Shown here one piece after another: positions 31,770-42,924 of a DNA stretch of 64,000 nt (within the stretch, counting starts at the first letter, position 1; each line of letters starts with the position of its first letter). The notes below the pieces were generated by a model. That model made no database searches, had not been told where the DNA came from, and worked only from the letters and a program-made list of their open reading frames with translations. The stretch is taken from contig VUYT01000010.1 in NCBI GenBank assembly GCA_008802785.1, positions 310,001 through 374,000 on the forward strand, read 5' to 3'. The translations under genes and the position numbers were made by a program. Origin of the DNA: Symmetrospora coprosmae (Eukaryota > Basidiomycota > Cystobasidiomycetes > Symmetrosporaceae).

Positions 31770-32909
31770 GCTGCGTTGGCCTCCCAGGAGAGTCCGATGA
31801 GACGAGAGCGGGAGCTGCAAGAGGAGGCAGAGAGGCAGGGAGCATCGAGCATCGAGGAACGAGCAAGCGACACGGCCAGGGCTCGGGTATCAGGCCGCGA
31901 CGCTTTAACCACCTCCGTGTTGTCGAGACTGTGAGGGAGCTGCATCTTCTGGCCGGATCGGGTTCCCGGGTAGACCGGATCTTGCTCAAAGTGTCGAGTC
32001 CGGTGCGGGTCTCGGGCGGAACGGCATGGTCGCTTGTGGAATGTTGCTCTTGCATGCGAGAGGATCGTCACACTGGCAGCATCTGCGTCTGCGTCTTGCT
32101 TGAGCCCATTCGTGCCGTCTGCATTTGTCCGTCATCATTTGGCCATGGGTGCAGCGCGCTTCAGTCCGCCCTCATTCAGCAGTTTCTCCCTCTCGACAAA
32201 TGGCAAACGACGTTGCATGCAGTAGTGTCTGCCGATATCGATGTGCAGCCATGACCACGCCTTCTATGCGCAGCGGTTGTGCATTCGGATCCGCTGCCTT
32301 GAGCCGATGAGCAGGAGGACAGGCTGCAGTTGGTGACTGACTCGACTCGGACACGCCCGCAGGATGCTGGTCTCTCATCTCCGGGCAGGATGACACGCCG
32401 ACACTGCCGTACCCAGATCTGGCAGCAAGAGCGAGACAGCATTGAGAATGGTCGACGACATGCAGATGCTCCTCTCAGCCTCCGGATCCGCGTACAGTAC
32501 TGTATCCTGCCTCGGCCCTGGAGTCCGCATCGGGTTGCTCCTCCTCCTCCTCCCTGCTCTCACCTTCGCGACGCCCTTCTCCGCCCTGACAATCTCGCCG
32601 GCGCCTTGACGACCATTGCCCAGAGGCACTGACCACTGCCCACTGACCACTGACAGCTGCCTGATGCGTCCCAGGCTCTTCTTCACTCCACCACCATCTC
32701 TTCTAATCCCAGTCAGACAGCCTGGTGCTGCACTTGCCCACCTGCAACCTTCCTCATTATCGCCGGTGCGTCCTCTCTCTTTGGATCGTTCTGCCGCAAC
32801 CAAGCTGACGACATCTCTATCTCAGGTCGACTCTTCCCATTGCTTCGCTTTCTCTCGCACACTCGTTGATCGAGCCCAGCCCATCCCAATCTCCCACCGC
32901 AACACCGCA
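31770..32909. other. 1.1-kb intergenic stretch, no gene seen
   Basis: This is divergent promoter DNA between SET copy 2 and the ferritin-like gene. It contains a short imperfect tandem repeat at about 32626-32655 (ACTGACCACTGCCC units). The last 150 bases are C/T-rich with an open frame running into the gene but no need for an earlier start. Confidence 0.5.
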
Positions 32910-34857
32910 ATGAAGTTCTCCACCCTCGCGACCCTCTCCCTGGCCTCGTCCCTGCTCGCTCTCGGTGCCACCGCGCGAATGACCAGCCACGGCAGCCTCG
33001 TCACCAGACACAGACACATCAGCAACGAAGCCGCTCCTCGCTTCCTCAAGTCCAAGAGAAGCCCCTCGCTCTCCTCGATTTCCGAGGGTAGCGCCGAGCT
33101 GGTCGAAGCCCTCATCGTCAAGAGACATCCGCTCACTGGACACCGCCAGCACGAGAAGCGGACGGACCACCTTCAGGAGGCACCGCCCGCCATGCCTGCT
33201 CACGAGGCTGCCGCTGCTCCTGCTCCAGTCGCAGAGGCAGCACCCGTCGCTAGCCACGAGGCAACTTCAGCGGTCGTCGAGCACATGGCCACTTCCGAGG
33301 CACCCGCTGCCGGGGCCACGTCGTCTGCTGCTCCTGTCCATGAGTCCGCAGCACCCCCTCCTCCTGCACACGAGTCTGCAGCTCCTGCTCTTCCCCAAGA
33401 GGCTCCCGTCCATGAGGCCCCTCCCGCCGCCGAGGCCTCAGCCGCCAACACGACCGCGCCCGCCACTGCCGAAAAGTGCATCGCCAACGCTGGCAGCGTC
33501 GAGACGGACCTCCTAGTCCTCCAGTTCGCAGGCCTGCTCGAGCGCCTCGAGACGGCTTTCTACATTGCGGGCCTCGCCACCTTCTCGCAGCCTGACATGG
33601 AGAAGGCCGGCTTCTCGTCGGCGCAGGCGCAGATCATCATCGAGACGCTCGCCGTCATCATTGGCGACGAGAGCAAGCACGTCGACGCGCTCACGGCTAC
33701 TATCGGTGCACTCGGCGCGACTCCGAACATGCAATGCGGCTTCGACTTCACCGCCGCGCTGACGGATCCAGTCAGTGAGTTGGCGTGTCTCCACAGACTT
33801 TCATCACTGCTTTTTGCTCGGTCCTGACGCGACTCTCTGCGCCGCCTCAAGCCTTCCTCGCTACCGCTCGAGCACTCGAGATGGTCGGTGTCTCGGCCTA
33901 CGCCGGCGGATCCTCCCTCATCTCGAACAAGTCCATTCTCATCGCTGCTGCGCAGATCAGACCGTAGGTCGCTTTCGGCTGTGCCTGACTCAGGCTCGAG
34001 GTTGATACCTTGCATTCATCCCCGGCAGCATCGAGGCCCGCCACGGCACGGTGCTGAATATCCTCAACGCCGGCTCGGCCATTCCGCAAGCGTTTGACAT
34101 GGCTCTGACCCCTCAGAGCGTGCTCGCGCTTGCCGGATCGTTCCTCACCGGCTGCCAAGCGTCCGACATCGGCCTCACCTGTGCGTCTGCGCTCGACCAG
34201 CTTTGACGGATGCGTGCACAAGCTGACCTCATCACTGCCAACTCGTATACGCGCAGCCAACGCACCTCTGTCCGTCAAGAATCGCGCAACGGCCAGCACG
34301 GCTTTCACGACTGGCGACCATCTCGCATTCGTCTCGACCGTCTCGCCCGATCCGGCGTCGACCTTCTGCGCCATGCTCGTCGGGGGCGCGGCCGAGTCCA
34401 TCACGCTTCCCGTGGAGCAGTGCCAGATCCCCGAAGGCATCGACGGGCCCGTCTACATCTACCTGACGTGAGCGCGCGCCTCTGTGCCCTCCTGCCTCTT
34501 TGCATCTCACCTGACACGACCCTGGCCCCCCTTTTATGGCACAGATCGAGCGCCACCCCGCTCGCAGCCGACATCATCGTCCAGGACGCCTCGTCCATCC
34601 TCGCCGGGCCTGGCCTGATCTTCGTCGAGTCGAGCCACACGCTCCTCCAGGACGTCTTTACCGTGCAGGGAGGGGGCGAGCGCTACTATGACAACGGCAA
34701 GAAGCACGCGTCCCGCCCGTCCAGCGACCTCGGGTACGTCGGATACGCGAAGCAGGCGGGCATCGTCGAGAGCGACGCAAAGGCCTGGTGGAACAACCAC
34801 AGGATTGCGGTCGAGACTACTGTCGGCGTCGCTGCGAGGGCGCTTGGGTTCGACTAG
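32910..34857 (+). CDS. Secreted ferritin-like protein (Rds1/stress-response type)
   Basis: Exons: 32910-33774, 33852-33963, 34029-34180, 34257-34467, 34545-34857; 1653 nt (550 aa). A signal peptide (MKFSTLATLSLASSLLALGA) and an Ala/Pro/Glu-rich linker with repeated 'PVHESAAPPPPAHESAAPA'-type units (about residues 90-190) precede a Ferritin_2-like helical domain: 'DLLVLQFAGLLERLETAFYI', 'IIETLAVIIGDESKHVDALT', 'FLATARALEMVGVSAYAGGS', 'IRPIEARHGTVLNILNAGS'. The E-x6-Y and E-x-x-H residues resemble ferritin-like metal ligands. Related fungal proteins are annotated as Rds1, induced by nutrient stress or sexual development; the activity is unknown. Introns are phase-consistent; intron 1 uses an aag acceptor. 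Confidence 0.85.
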
Positions 34858-35142
34858 GTCGATGAGCAGCTGGCTTCTGAGCGAGTAGCATACCCCGCTT
34901 GAGTACACCCTCACGTTCCCTCCCCTCCTTCGCACTTTTCGTTCAGTGATCACAGTCGATGCGTCCTCGTATTGAATGAGCCTGCAATTCGCTGGCTGCA
35001 ATACCACTGCCGGCTCTATGGGATCCATTTACGTCCTTCGCTAGTGCGCTAACAAGACTCAGAGTCTATTTGACAGAAGCATGGTCGTTACTTTCTGGTC
35101 CTCCGGCTTCATTCGCGCTCGCTTTGTCTGACGATCACAAAA

Positions 35143-37004
35143 TCAGTCCGTATCATCTTCGAGGACAGCGGTCGTGCCGTCCGGCAGCGGGGTTCCCCAG
35201 TGGTCTAAGTCTTCTCCTCCGCCAGCAATCAGTGTCTCGTCTTCTGTATCCACTTCATTTCCCCCTTCGCCTCCGGGTCCAGGATCACCGGCAGCGTCAC
35301 CGACAGCGCCACCAGGAACGCCCAATCCTGCTTCGAGGCCGGCGTTACCCTGTGGAGCTTCCCATCCTCCGCCTACACCGCCCCCGCCCCAGCCCCATCC
35401 ATCTTCCACGGCGTCAGCGCCTTGGGCAGCTCCCCAGTTCCCACCTCCGACTACGCCTCCCCATGCATCAGCGCCTCCTCCCGCACCCCAGCCGTTCCCT
35501 GCGTTCCAAGCGTTGCCGATGACTTCCTGGGGCTCCCCAACCCATTGCACCACAGGCATTATCGGTGTAGCCCATTCTGCAGTCGCAGCCTCCCACATGC
35601 CTGTCGTCGCGGGCTCGTCTACGTCAGCAGACCCGGCCAGCTCTTCCAGGACGGCCTCGCGATGAGCCTGTGCAGATTCGTCCCAGATCTGCGGGTTGCG
35701 CTCATCTCCACCGATCATGCGAGGGAGACCGCGTGCCTGAAGGTGGCCAGAGCGATATCGCGAGCTGCGAAGACGCTTTCCTCGTACTGCAAGGTCTCTA
35801 CCGAGCGCAATGGCCGGGGCCGCACGATGCGCGGGATGGCACGGAGCGCCGGGAGGCAATCGACCTGGCCAAGCTGCTCCAGAAGCCTGTGTAGCGCCAT
35901 GCCCGCGCTCCGGGCCCGGATCTCCAGGTAATGCAGCGATGCCGGGAAATGCGCGACGTCTGGCATGACGGCCGAGCCGAAGTCCAGTTGGAGGTGCAGA
36001 AGCCCAGCGACGCAAGTGAGGTCGAGTTGCCATATCTTAAAGGTCTTGTTACGCGCGCTCGCAGTATCGATGCGAAGGTGGGTCAGACTGAGCCGTAGAG
36101 CCTTGATAACGTGGTGCCATGGAGTGGCTGTCCAGGTGGGCGTCACTCCATCGGTGTTCGAGGTGTCGGCGATGGTAAGCGAGGTGATGACACCTGCCCA
36201 GTAGCCGCACAGGAGATTGTGAAATAGGGCAGGACTGAAGGCACAGCCTCGTAAGTGCAGGCTACGGATCGCCGGAGCTTGGTCAAGGCCAGCGGGCATC
36301 GCTGCAGGACCCCTCAGGACGGTATCCGAATCGCCAGAGATGACGACGTGGGTAGTCCGCGACATGAGGCGGACTTCGGCCTGGGTGAAGATGACGGCGA
36401 CGAGTGAGCCGCCCCATCGATCCCGCCCGCCCGTCCTATAGTCCAGTTGAAGGGTGTCCAACTTTGCCAGACACGTCGGCCCTTCGAGACAGCTGGTAAC
36501 TTCGGAGCTGCGTGTGCGGACACGCGTTACGTTGGGCATACACTCGAGCAGCGGGATCACAGCTCGCCATCCGAAAATTGGCCCGGCAGGAAGGTGATCG
36601 TTGGCATGAGAAGGAATAGCGTCGAAGAACCGGACAAGCGTGCCGAGGTAAGGCTTGTCCTTCAGAGTGCGAAAGAGGAGAAGCGTCGCATCGGGGTTGC
36701 ACATTCGCAAGTGTATAGACGAGTAAAGTGCCTCGGTCCCTGCTTCTCGGCACGTCCTCGATACTCGCGTGAACCTCTCGATGGCCTCGTACCGGCCATG
36801 CACATGGAACCCGTTCAAGTCCTCCGTGTCCGACGCAGGTGCAAGGTGTGAGGCGATCTCGACGAGAAGGTCGTGACAGGCGAAGATTGCGGCGATGGCG
36901 GGGCTGGTTGCAGCGGGAGGCGGCAATGCCATGTCGGCGGTCGGGACCTCCCCATTCGACGCTTCCGCAGCAGGAGTCTGCCCTTCGACAGGCGGCGCGT
37001 CCAT
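35143..37004 (-). CDS. F-box-like/LRR-type protein with Trp/Gly-rich acidic tail
   Basis: Exons (minus): 37004-35730 and 35688-35143; 606 aa. The N-terminus has an F-box-like helix pair ('FACHDLLVEIASHLAPASD') and 'IERFTRVSRTCREAGTEALY', as in fungal F-box proteins, then irregular leucine-rich repeats ('LDTLQLDYRTGGRD', 'IRSLHLRGCAFSPALFHNLL', 'LRLSLTHLRIDTASARNK'). F-box proteins bring targets to SCF ubiquitin ligases; no partner can be read here. Exon 2 adds 181 residues: acidic, with 12 Trp, many as GW/WG ('GNGWGAGGGADAWGGVVGGG', 'EDGWGWGGGGVGGGW'). The joining 41-nt intron (35689-35729) keeps phase 0 but is very short; without it the protein ends four residues after exon 1. Confidence 0.6.
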
Positions 37005-37694
37005 GTCGGAAGGGAAGGTCTGACAGGATAGGCTCAGAAGCAGTGACGCATCAGAACGCGCGTGCGAGGCTCACTTATCGCGAGCGAGTGGGCAGAGCCG
37101 CTCCGATTCGATGCCGCGGCTGAGCAGCTGGACCTAGATGCCTAAGAGGAATGAATCGATGCAGAGGCAAGGAGGAGAGGAGAGAAGAGTGCATGCACGG
37201 CAGGTGCTCGTTGTCGGTCGGTCTCGTCATGTACGTCAGCGAGAAGACGGCGGAGGGACCGCGTAGCTTTGGCAGCCAGAGGCCAAGCGCAGGAAACGCT
37301 ACTGTACGCTGGCTCTGCGGGGCGCGCGAGCCTGCGGATTGGTCGGTGAGAAGCAGAGAGGAAGGAAATCGGCCACAAGCAAGGAAGATCTGTGCCTGGC
37401 ACATCGTCAGACTCGGGGTCAGTCGCACCATCCGCCCAAAACAACAAAGGGTTCCGATACGACCAGGAGCCCATCTGGTCACGAGCAGATACGTGTAACA
37501 GTCAGGTAAGTTGGATGGCTTGTCGCCTTTGAAGGTCACTATGGCCCTCGTATCGTCCCGCACGCAGCCCTGGTTTGTGTTGCATGCCCATGCGGTTTCC
37601 TTCCTGCAATGCTTGCGATCTGCCTCCCCAATGCTCCCTTCTTGCGCTCTGCATCTCTGTCGGTCTAGCCCTGAACCATGTAAGCTACAGTGCT
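37005..37694. other. Intergenic, no gene seen
   Basis: This is the promoter of the F-box-like gene (minus) and the 3' flank of HOP1. Overlapping frames on both strands lack motifs. Confidence 0.5.
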
Positions 37695-40600
37695 TCACTG
37701 CTCGTAAAAATCGTCCTCGTCGTCAAACTCATCTTCGTGTACTGCTGACTGCGACTGCGACATACTCGCTTTCTTGCTGTGCTTCGAAGCGAGCTCCTGC
37801 TCTGCTCGTCGCTTGATTCTCGTAATGTCTTCGACGCTCCTGCCGCCGCTCTTGTTCTCTGCCCGCTGACGGCTCGGGAGTGTATCCGATGTCGACCCTT
37901 TCGTTGGGGTGGTCGCGTTTGTCGCACTTGCTAGCGTGTCCTTCCCTCCCGATCTGGAGGATGCGTTCGTGCCCTTGCTTCTGCCCGCCGGAGTGATGGC
38001 CTTCATCGGAGCAGCAGTGTCCCGAGCCTTCTGCAGCCCATATTTATCGGGTATCTCGCTCTCTTCGCCCTGCCCCGGAGCGAAGTACTGCGCATCCCTC
38101 TTGCTTCGCCTGTCTTTGCTCGACTTCTTAGCGTACTGCAACTCTTGAGCCCACAGGCTGCTGGCTGTCTGCGCGTCGATGGACAGACGCTGGCCTAGGC
38201 TACGGGCGCTCTTGACGTCCTCAGACATCACGACCTGTAGAGCTCGTCGATACAGAGCGAGAGTGGAGAGGTCCCGATGTGCATCCTCGTCGCCTCGGCA
38301 GATGCAGTTGTAGCTGAGGAGCCTGCGTCAGTAGCTGTGACATCATCCCGGAGATGGAGGGATGCACTCACCAGTGAAACAGATCTGGAAGGCTAGCTTC
38401 GTCTTTGTAGCCATGGCAGACGATGTGACACCATGTCTGACATTGGACGCACTCGACCATACTGCCGTCCTCCTCTGCGCTGCCGCAGTCGCACGGTGCG
38501 GGCTCGGTCTTGCTTGTTGAGCCAGGCGTCAGAGGCGAGGTAGTCTCGGTCTGAGCAGCTGCGCGCTTGACGCTCGGATGACTCTCGGACGGAGTGACGG
38601 GCCGCAGGGCGGGCACAGGAGCAGGTGCAGATGCAGGGACAGGGACAGGAGCAGGAGCAGGCTGAGTGGGGCGCGGTGGCACGAGGCCCGAAATGGTGAA
38701 TGACGACTGCTGACGGTGGAGTGACTCTGGGTGCATCGACTCGGTTTCCTCTCGCTGGACTCGCTGCAGGCGCATAGACTCCTCCTGCGTGAACTTGTAC
38801 GACTCGGCACCGAAACGCGTCGCATCATCGTCTCGGATCGTCTTGTTGGCTTTCTTGCGCGACGGAAATGTCTCTTGCGAGTCGACGGGCTGACTCTCGG
38901 CGAGCTGCGTGTTTCGCCCAGCCGGAAATAAGGACGTCATCAGCTCTCTTTCTGTACTTTCACGACGCGGACTGGAACTCACCCTGGCTAGCTCTAGCTT
39001 CTCGGCATCTACCATGCTGTGTGTCCGCGCCGGGATGCTCCGCTCCGTCTCGGTCCCATTCTGCGTCTCCATCTCCATCTCCATCTCGAGATCCATGCCT
39101 AGTCCTTCCGACGTACTAGGAGTACGGACAATTTGTCCGCTGACGGGGTTCAGTCTTCCGAGCGGGCGGCGCTTCTTCGCCGTCTCGCGCTTCTCCTGCT
39201 GGGTCTCAAAGCTCCGGTCGCACGCCTCGTCGAGCGTGAGCTGCTCGCCGTCCCACACGACGGCGCGCTGGGAGGCCTCTTCGGCGGGCGGCGGACCCGG
39301 AAGCTGGGAGGTGCGAAGCTCATCCTGGTCCGGAAGCTGGTCGGCTACGGACGCCATGCGGAGCGTGAGGCTGCCAGACCAGATGTGCGGTTCAGCGGAG
39401 AAGTAGACCATGATATGTCAAATGACCGTGTATGAGCTCACCAGTGATGCCCCGTGTCGACTCGCCCGACCAGGTCCGTCTCTGGCTGGTTCTCGGCGTC
39501 GTGCGTGCCGATCCTGAACTTGGTCGCTTCGGGGTCGACAGCTGCAAAGTGAGGCTGCAAACCGTCAAGCAGCAGATGCCCGAGTCAGCAGGTGGTTGAC
39601 GGCGCTCTGCAGAGCGTCAAACGTACCGGCTCGTAATCTGCAGGTGTATCTGGCGTGTAGTAAAGCTTAAAGGTGATGTAGCGATCTCCTGTACGTGCCA
39701 GATGCGTGAGCCTTGTCCGGAATATGGACGGCGAGAGGGTACTGAGCACCTACGGGGCAACTCTGACAGGTTCTGCGTCATGACAATGAGGCTGAGTCGC
39801 GCAAACAAGGGTCAGAAGGAGGATAGGAAAGGCAGGACAGGACAGGAAGCAGACTTACTTCTTGACGAGCGACTGAACTTGCTTCCGCACTTCGGACATG
39901 CTCCACTTGGTCTGGCCGTTTCTGCTGTCCTTGGTCCCGCCGGTACTGCCTAGTCTGGTCGCCTTGAGCTGGTCGTGAATCTCCATCTCGGGCACGCGCA
40001 CATTTTCCTCGTTCCCGTGTTCATCGACTGTGGTGTGCGTATTGTAGACGAAGTTGAAGCTGTGCATACATGAGAGGTTAAAGACTTCCTCAGCAAGGAA
40101 GGCGATGCGACGACGACATGCTGACTCTTAGACGCACGTATACAATTCGACGAGGTCGTGCGGATGATCGGGATCGAGGAAGATGCCAAACATCTGCGCA
40201 AAGGGAGTCAGAGTCGTGGCTGAGACGAGGCGAGCAAATGCTAGCGACACGCACAAACGTCTTCAGGTATCCCTTGACCAGGGCGTCTTTCACTCCGATT
40301 TCCTGTCAGGATGGCGCCCAAGCATTTCAGCACAGGTCCTCTGCGCTCACTACGTCCCTGGCGGGCTAGTGAGAGAGAGAGAGGGATACGCCGCACCAGG
40401 TAATCGAGCACGCTGTCTGCTTCGGGGACGACGCCTCGCTGGAGTGCCTTGATGCGGAGATTCGTCTTCTCCGTGCCCAGTCCTGGAATCTTCCGAGCGT
40501 CGATTCTGTGAAGACGGGGAAAAGGATACGGTGGTGAGTGTGAGGATGTGGGGACGCTGACACGCAACTGTCGTGAGGAAGCCTCGCGCGCACTTGTCAT

Positions 40601-40883
40601 CCCTGTAGGCCCTCTCCGGGAAGATGCCCCGGAGGAAGGTGACGCAGCCAAGACCTGTGCTGAGGAGGAGGGTGGATATGCCGATGGACTCTTGAAGCGT
40701 GCACTGACGCTGGTCGTTGGCCTGACTCTGCTGCTGCTGCTGCTGCTGCTGCTTTCCCTTCTGTTTCTGCGGACGGATGGCCTGCAGCGGGAGCGGGTGG
40801 TGGCGGAGGGTGAGGGTGAGCGCATGACGCGCGACGGGCAGCGCGCACGCGCAGAGGCGCAACAGCTCACCTGGAGACTCATC
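37695..40883 (-). CDS. HOP1: Meiotic chromosome-axis protein HOP1 (HORMA + PHD finger)
   Basis: Hop1 builds the meiotic chromosome axis and promotes interhomologue recombination. Eleven exons (minus): 40883-40872, 40781-40594, 40505-40397, 40302-40255, 40193-40138, 40059-39859, 39791-39754, 39688-39627, 39554-39442, 39370-38372, 38313-37695; 2445 nt (814 aa). The HORMA domain (about 20-260) reads 'CTLQESIGISTLLLSTGLG', 'IDARKIPGLGTEKTNLRIKA', 'LVELYTFNFVYNT', 'NLIVMTQNLSELP', 'DRYITFKLYYTPDTPADYEP'. A PHD finger lies at about 567-620: 'CDCGSAEEDGSMVECVQC', 'WCHIVCHGY', 'FHCYNCICRG'. The C-terminus is basic, ending in an acidic patch (HEDEFDDEDDFYEQ). Exon 1 encodes only MSLQ; poly-Q(8) follows. 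Frame is exact across ten introns. Confidence 0.92.
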
Positions 40884-41236
40884 GATGAAATATGGATGGA
40901 TGCAGATTGCGTAGTGAGGGTATGCGCTCCCCTCTACATCACCCTGGGCAGTCCCTGCAGTCGTTGACGTCAGAAGGAAGGAAGGAGAGGGACGGGCAGG
41001 ACAGTGTTGGACGCCCTCCGCAAGCGACTGACTCCGCAATCAGGTTGCAGCCAGCAAGCAAACACAAGCAGATACGCAGATGCACATGCACACAACGAGT
41101 TCCGGCGCATCTCTGGAGCGCGCGGCTCCCACTCGCGGGCTACTGCTGACTTGACCTGGCTACATATATGCAAGACAAGCCTGCCGAAGCCACAGCCTCC
41201 TGCGCACGACGCAGAAAGCGCGTCCGTGGAAGCTGC
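40884..41236. other. HOP1 promoter / CipC 3' flank
   Basis: A TATA-like tatatatg lies at 41162-41169. No gene seen. Confidence 0.45.
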
Positions 41237-42134
41237 TCAGTAGCTGTAGTTGTTGAAAGACTCCTCCGAGACGGCCTCATGGGCGCGCTGCTTGGCCTGG
41301 TGCTTGGTCCTCTCGCGATCGAGGAAGCTACATGCAAGCGGGCAGGAGAACCGGCCGGTCAGCAACCCTCCCCGGAAATAGAGGGAACGAGTATCCGGAC
41401 TGACTTCAGACCGTGCGTCTCGAAGAGTTTGTCGGCCTCGGCAGCGGCAAACCCGGCCAGAAGGTCCTTGGCCATTTCGTGGTTCTCGACCTTGCTGATG
41501 TATGCGGAGAGTAGGAAAAAATTGCGCCTCAGCAGACACCCTCCAGCAGCTGCTTACCAGGGGCAGTCCATTTCGTACCCATTTCGCTCCTCGTACTTCT
41601 GGTACCTGGCAGATAGGAGAACACGGCATGCGTCAGGAACTCGACGCCTCAGACCGGAAGAAAGCGCGTCGCCAGGGCTTGAATGGCCCGAGCGACACCG
41701 ACACAGAAGCAGTCGACTCACTCCCTTTCTGCAGCAAAAGCAGCAGCTCCAGCGAGCAGCTCGTGGCTGAACTTGCCCTCGTGCTCCTGTCGGGAGCGAT
41801 GGGGAGAGCAGGCAAGTGCGGGGCGAGACGGGTCAGCGAAGCGTTGAATACCCCAGTGCACCAGCATTGCCGGACGCACCTCGGGTCGCGTGTTCTGGAC
41901 GGTCTCGTACGCCTGTGCCTGTCGGATGTGGATAGGTCGGTCATGGGGAGGTGCGCGACGGTGTCAGTGGCTGCAGGGGGCCAAGGGGTTCCAAAGGAGC
42001 GGAGACGCGATGTGGCCTGACCTCGTCGCTGTCTCGGCTGAAGCTGCGCGGCGGTACGTGGCAGTCAGTCAGGCAGTCAGTCAGTGATGTCCATCCGCTG
42101 CATGGTCTCGAAGAATGGGACCTCACAATCCCAT
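41237..42134 (-). CDS. CipC-like protein (DUF3759)
   Basis: Seven exons (minus): 42134-42127, 42043-42022, 41918-41880, 41786-41722, 41605-41558, 41494-41405, 41327-41237; 363 nt (120 aa). The assembled protein begins MGFFSRDSDEAQAYETVQNT and continues 'EGKFSHELLAGAAAFAAERE', 'HEMAKDLLAGFAAAEADKLF', 'FLDRERTKHQAKQRAHEAV'. That is the CipC/DUF3759 pattern (MGWF-DS-D-QAQAYD, HELIAGAA, AKEILAGFAG, D-EKAKRHA). CipC was named in Aspergillus from its response to concanamycin A and is stress- or growth-phase-linked; its function is unknown. The first coding exon is 8 nt (ATGGGATT) and the second 22 nt. Every junction restores the family sequence. Intron 1 carries CAGT repeats. Confidence 0.88.
42061..42084. 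repeat. CAGT repeat cluster in CipC intron 1
   Basis: An interrupted run of CAGT units with one GG insertion, inside the 83-nt first intron. Confidence 0.55.
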
Positions 42135-42924
42135 GATGGCTGTGTGCGTTGGGCGGATGCGGAGGATCAAGGTAGATGTGGCGCTGCTGTTCGAGGATGT
42201 TGCGATGAGAATGCAGGGAGGAGAGCAGGGAATGGGACTGGGACAGAGACGACACAGAGGACCTGTACTGCGGACGGACATATGCATGTCGTCCTCGCAT
42301 CCCAAGAATAGCCCGCGGTGTACACCGGCAGGTCCTCGGACATCCTCTCAGCGCCCAAAAATATATACGCGTGTCCAGACGTCGCGTCATGCATTCTAGA
42401 GTCTGCGAGGCAGTGCAATGGAGAGGCAAGCAGGAAGCGGCGCTTGAGCAGCAATCGTACGTAGAACAGGCATCCAATGTAAAAGCACTGCATTCCCGCG
42501 CGCACAGGTACATCTCGCAGCGGGCGCAGGCACATCGAAGGAGCCAGATGAGAGGGAGCCTCGTTGATGAGCTCGTTTTATCAGGCAGGGTACACGCCTG
42601 AGGCGGTACATGGAAGACAGCAGCCGAAGTGGGCTATGCTCCCAGACACACGCCCACGCGCAACCCAGACCTGTTCGTTTTTTGCGTGTGTTCGTGCACA
42701 AGTTGAGATGCGATTGAAGAAGCGTAGCTGACGAAAAGGGTATGCCGGTGGAAAAGTGAGAGAGAAACGAAGGAGACAGTTGATGCGCTTCGTGATGTTG
42801 AACTAATCAGACGATTTTTGGAAGACAGGGTTGATGCCTGCCGATGCTACATGGTTGACCGATGGGTAGGGAGAGAGAGGAGTTGTCTGACGTGTTCGTG
42901 TTTGTTGGATGGCGCGGCGCGCGC
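42135..42924. other. Intergenic, no gene seen
   Basis: This is the CipC promoter (minus) and the MET6 3' flank. An A/T-rich aaaatatatacg at about 42357-42368 may serve the CipC promoter. No coding support. Confidence 0.45.

Noticed and set aside
35174-35665. Pro-rich 163-codon plus-strand frame
   Set aside because: It is antisense to the Trp/Gly-rich exon of the F-box-like gene. No splice context or promoter on the plus strand was found, though strand choice here deserves an RNA check.
40731-40755. CTG/CAG trinucleotide run as an expansion-type repeat
   Set aside because: Only eight units; it encodes poly-Gln in HOP1 and similar CAG runs are common in TAF12 and WC-2.
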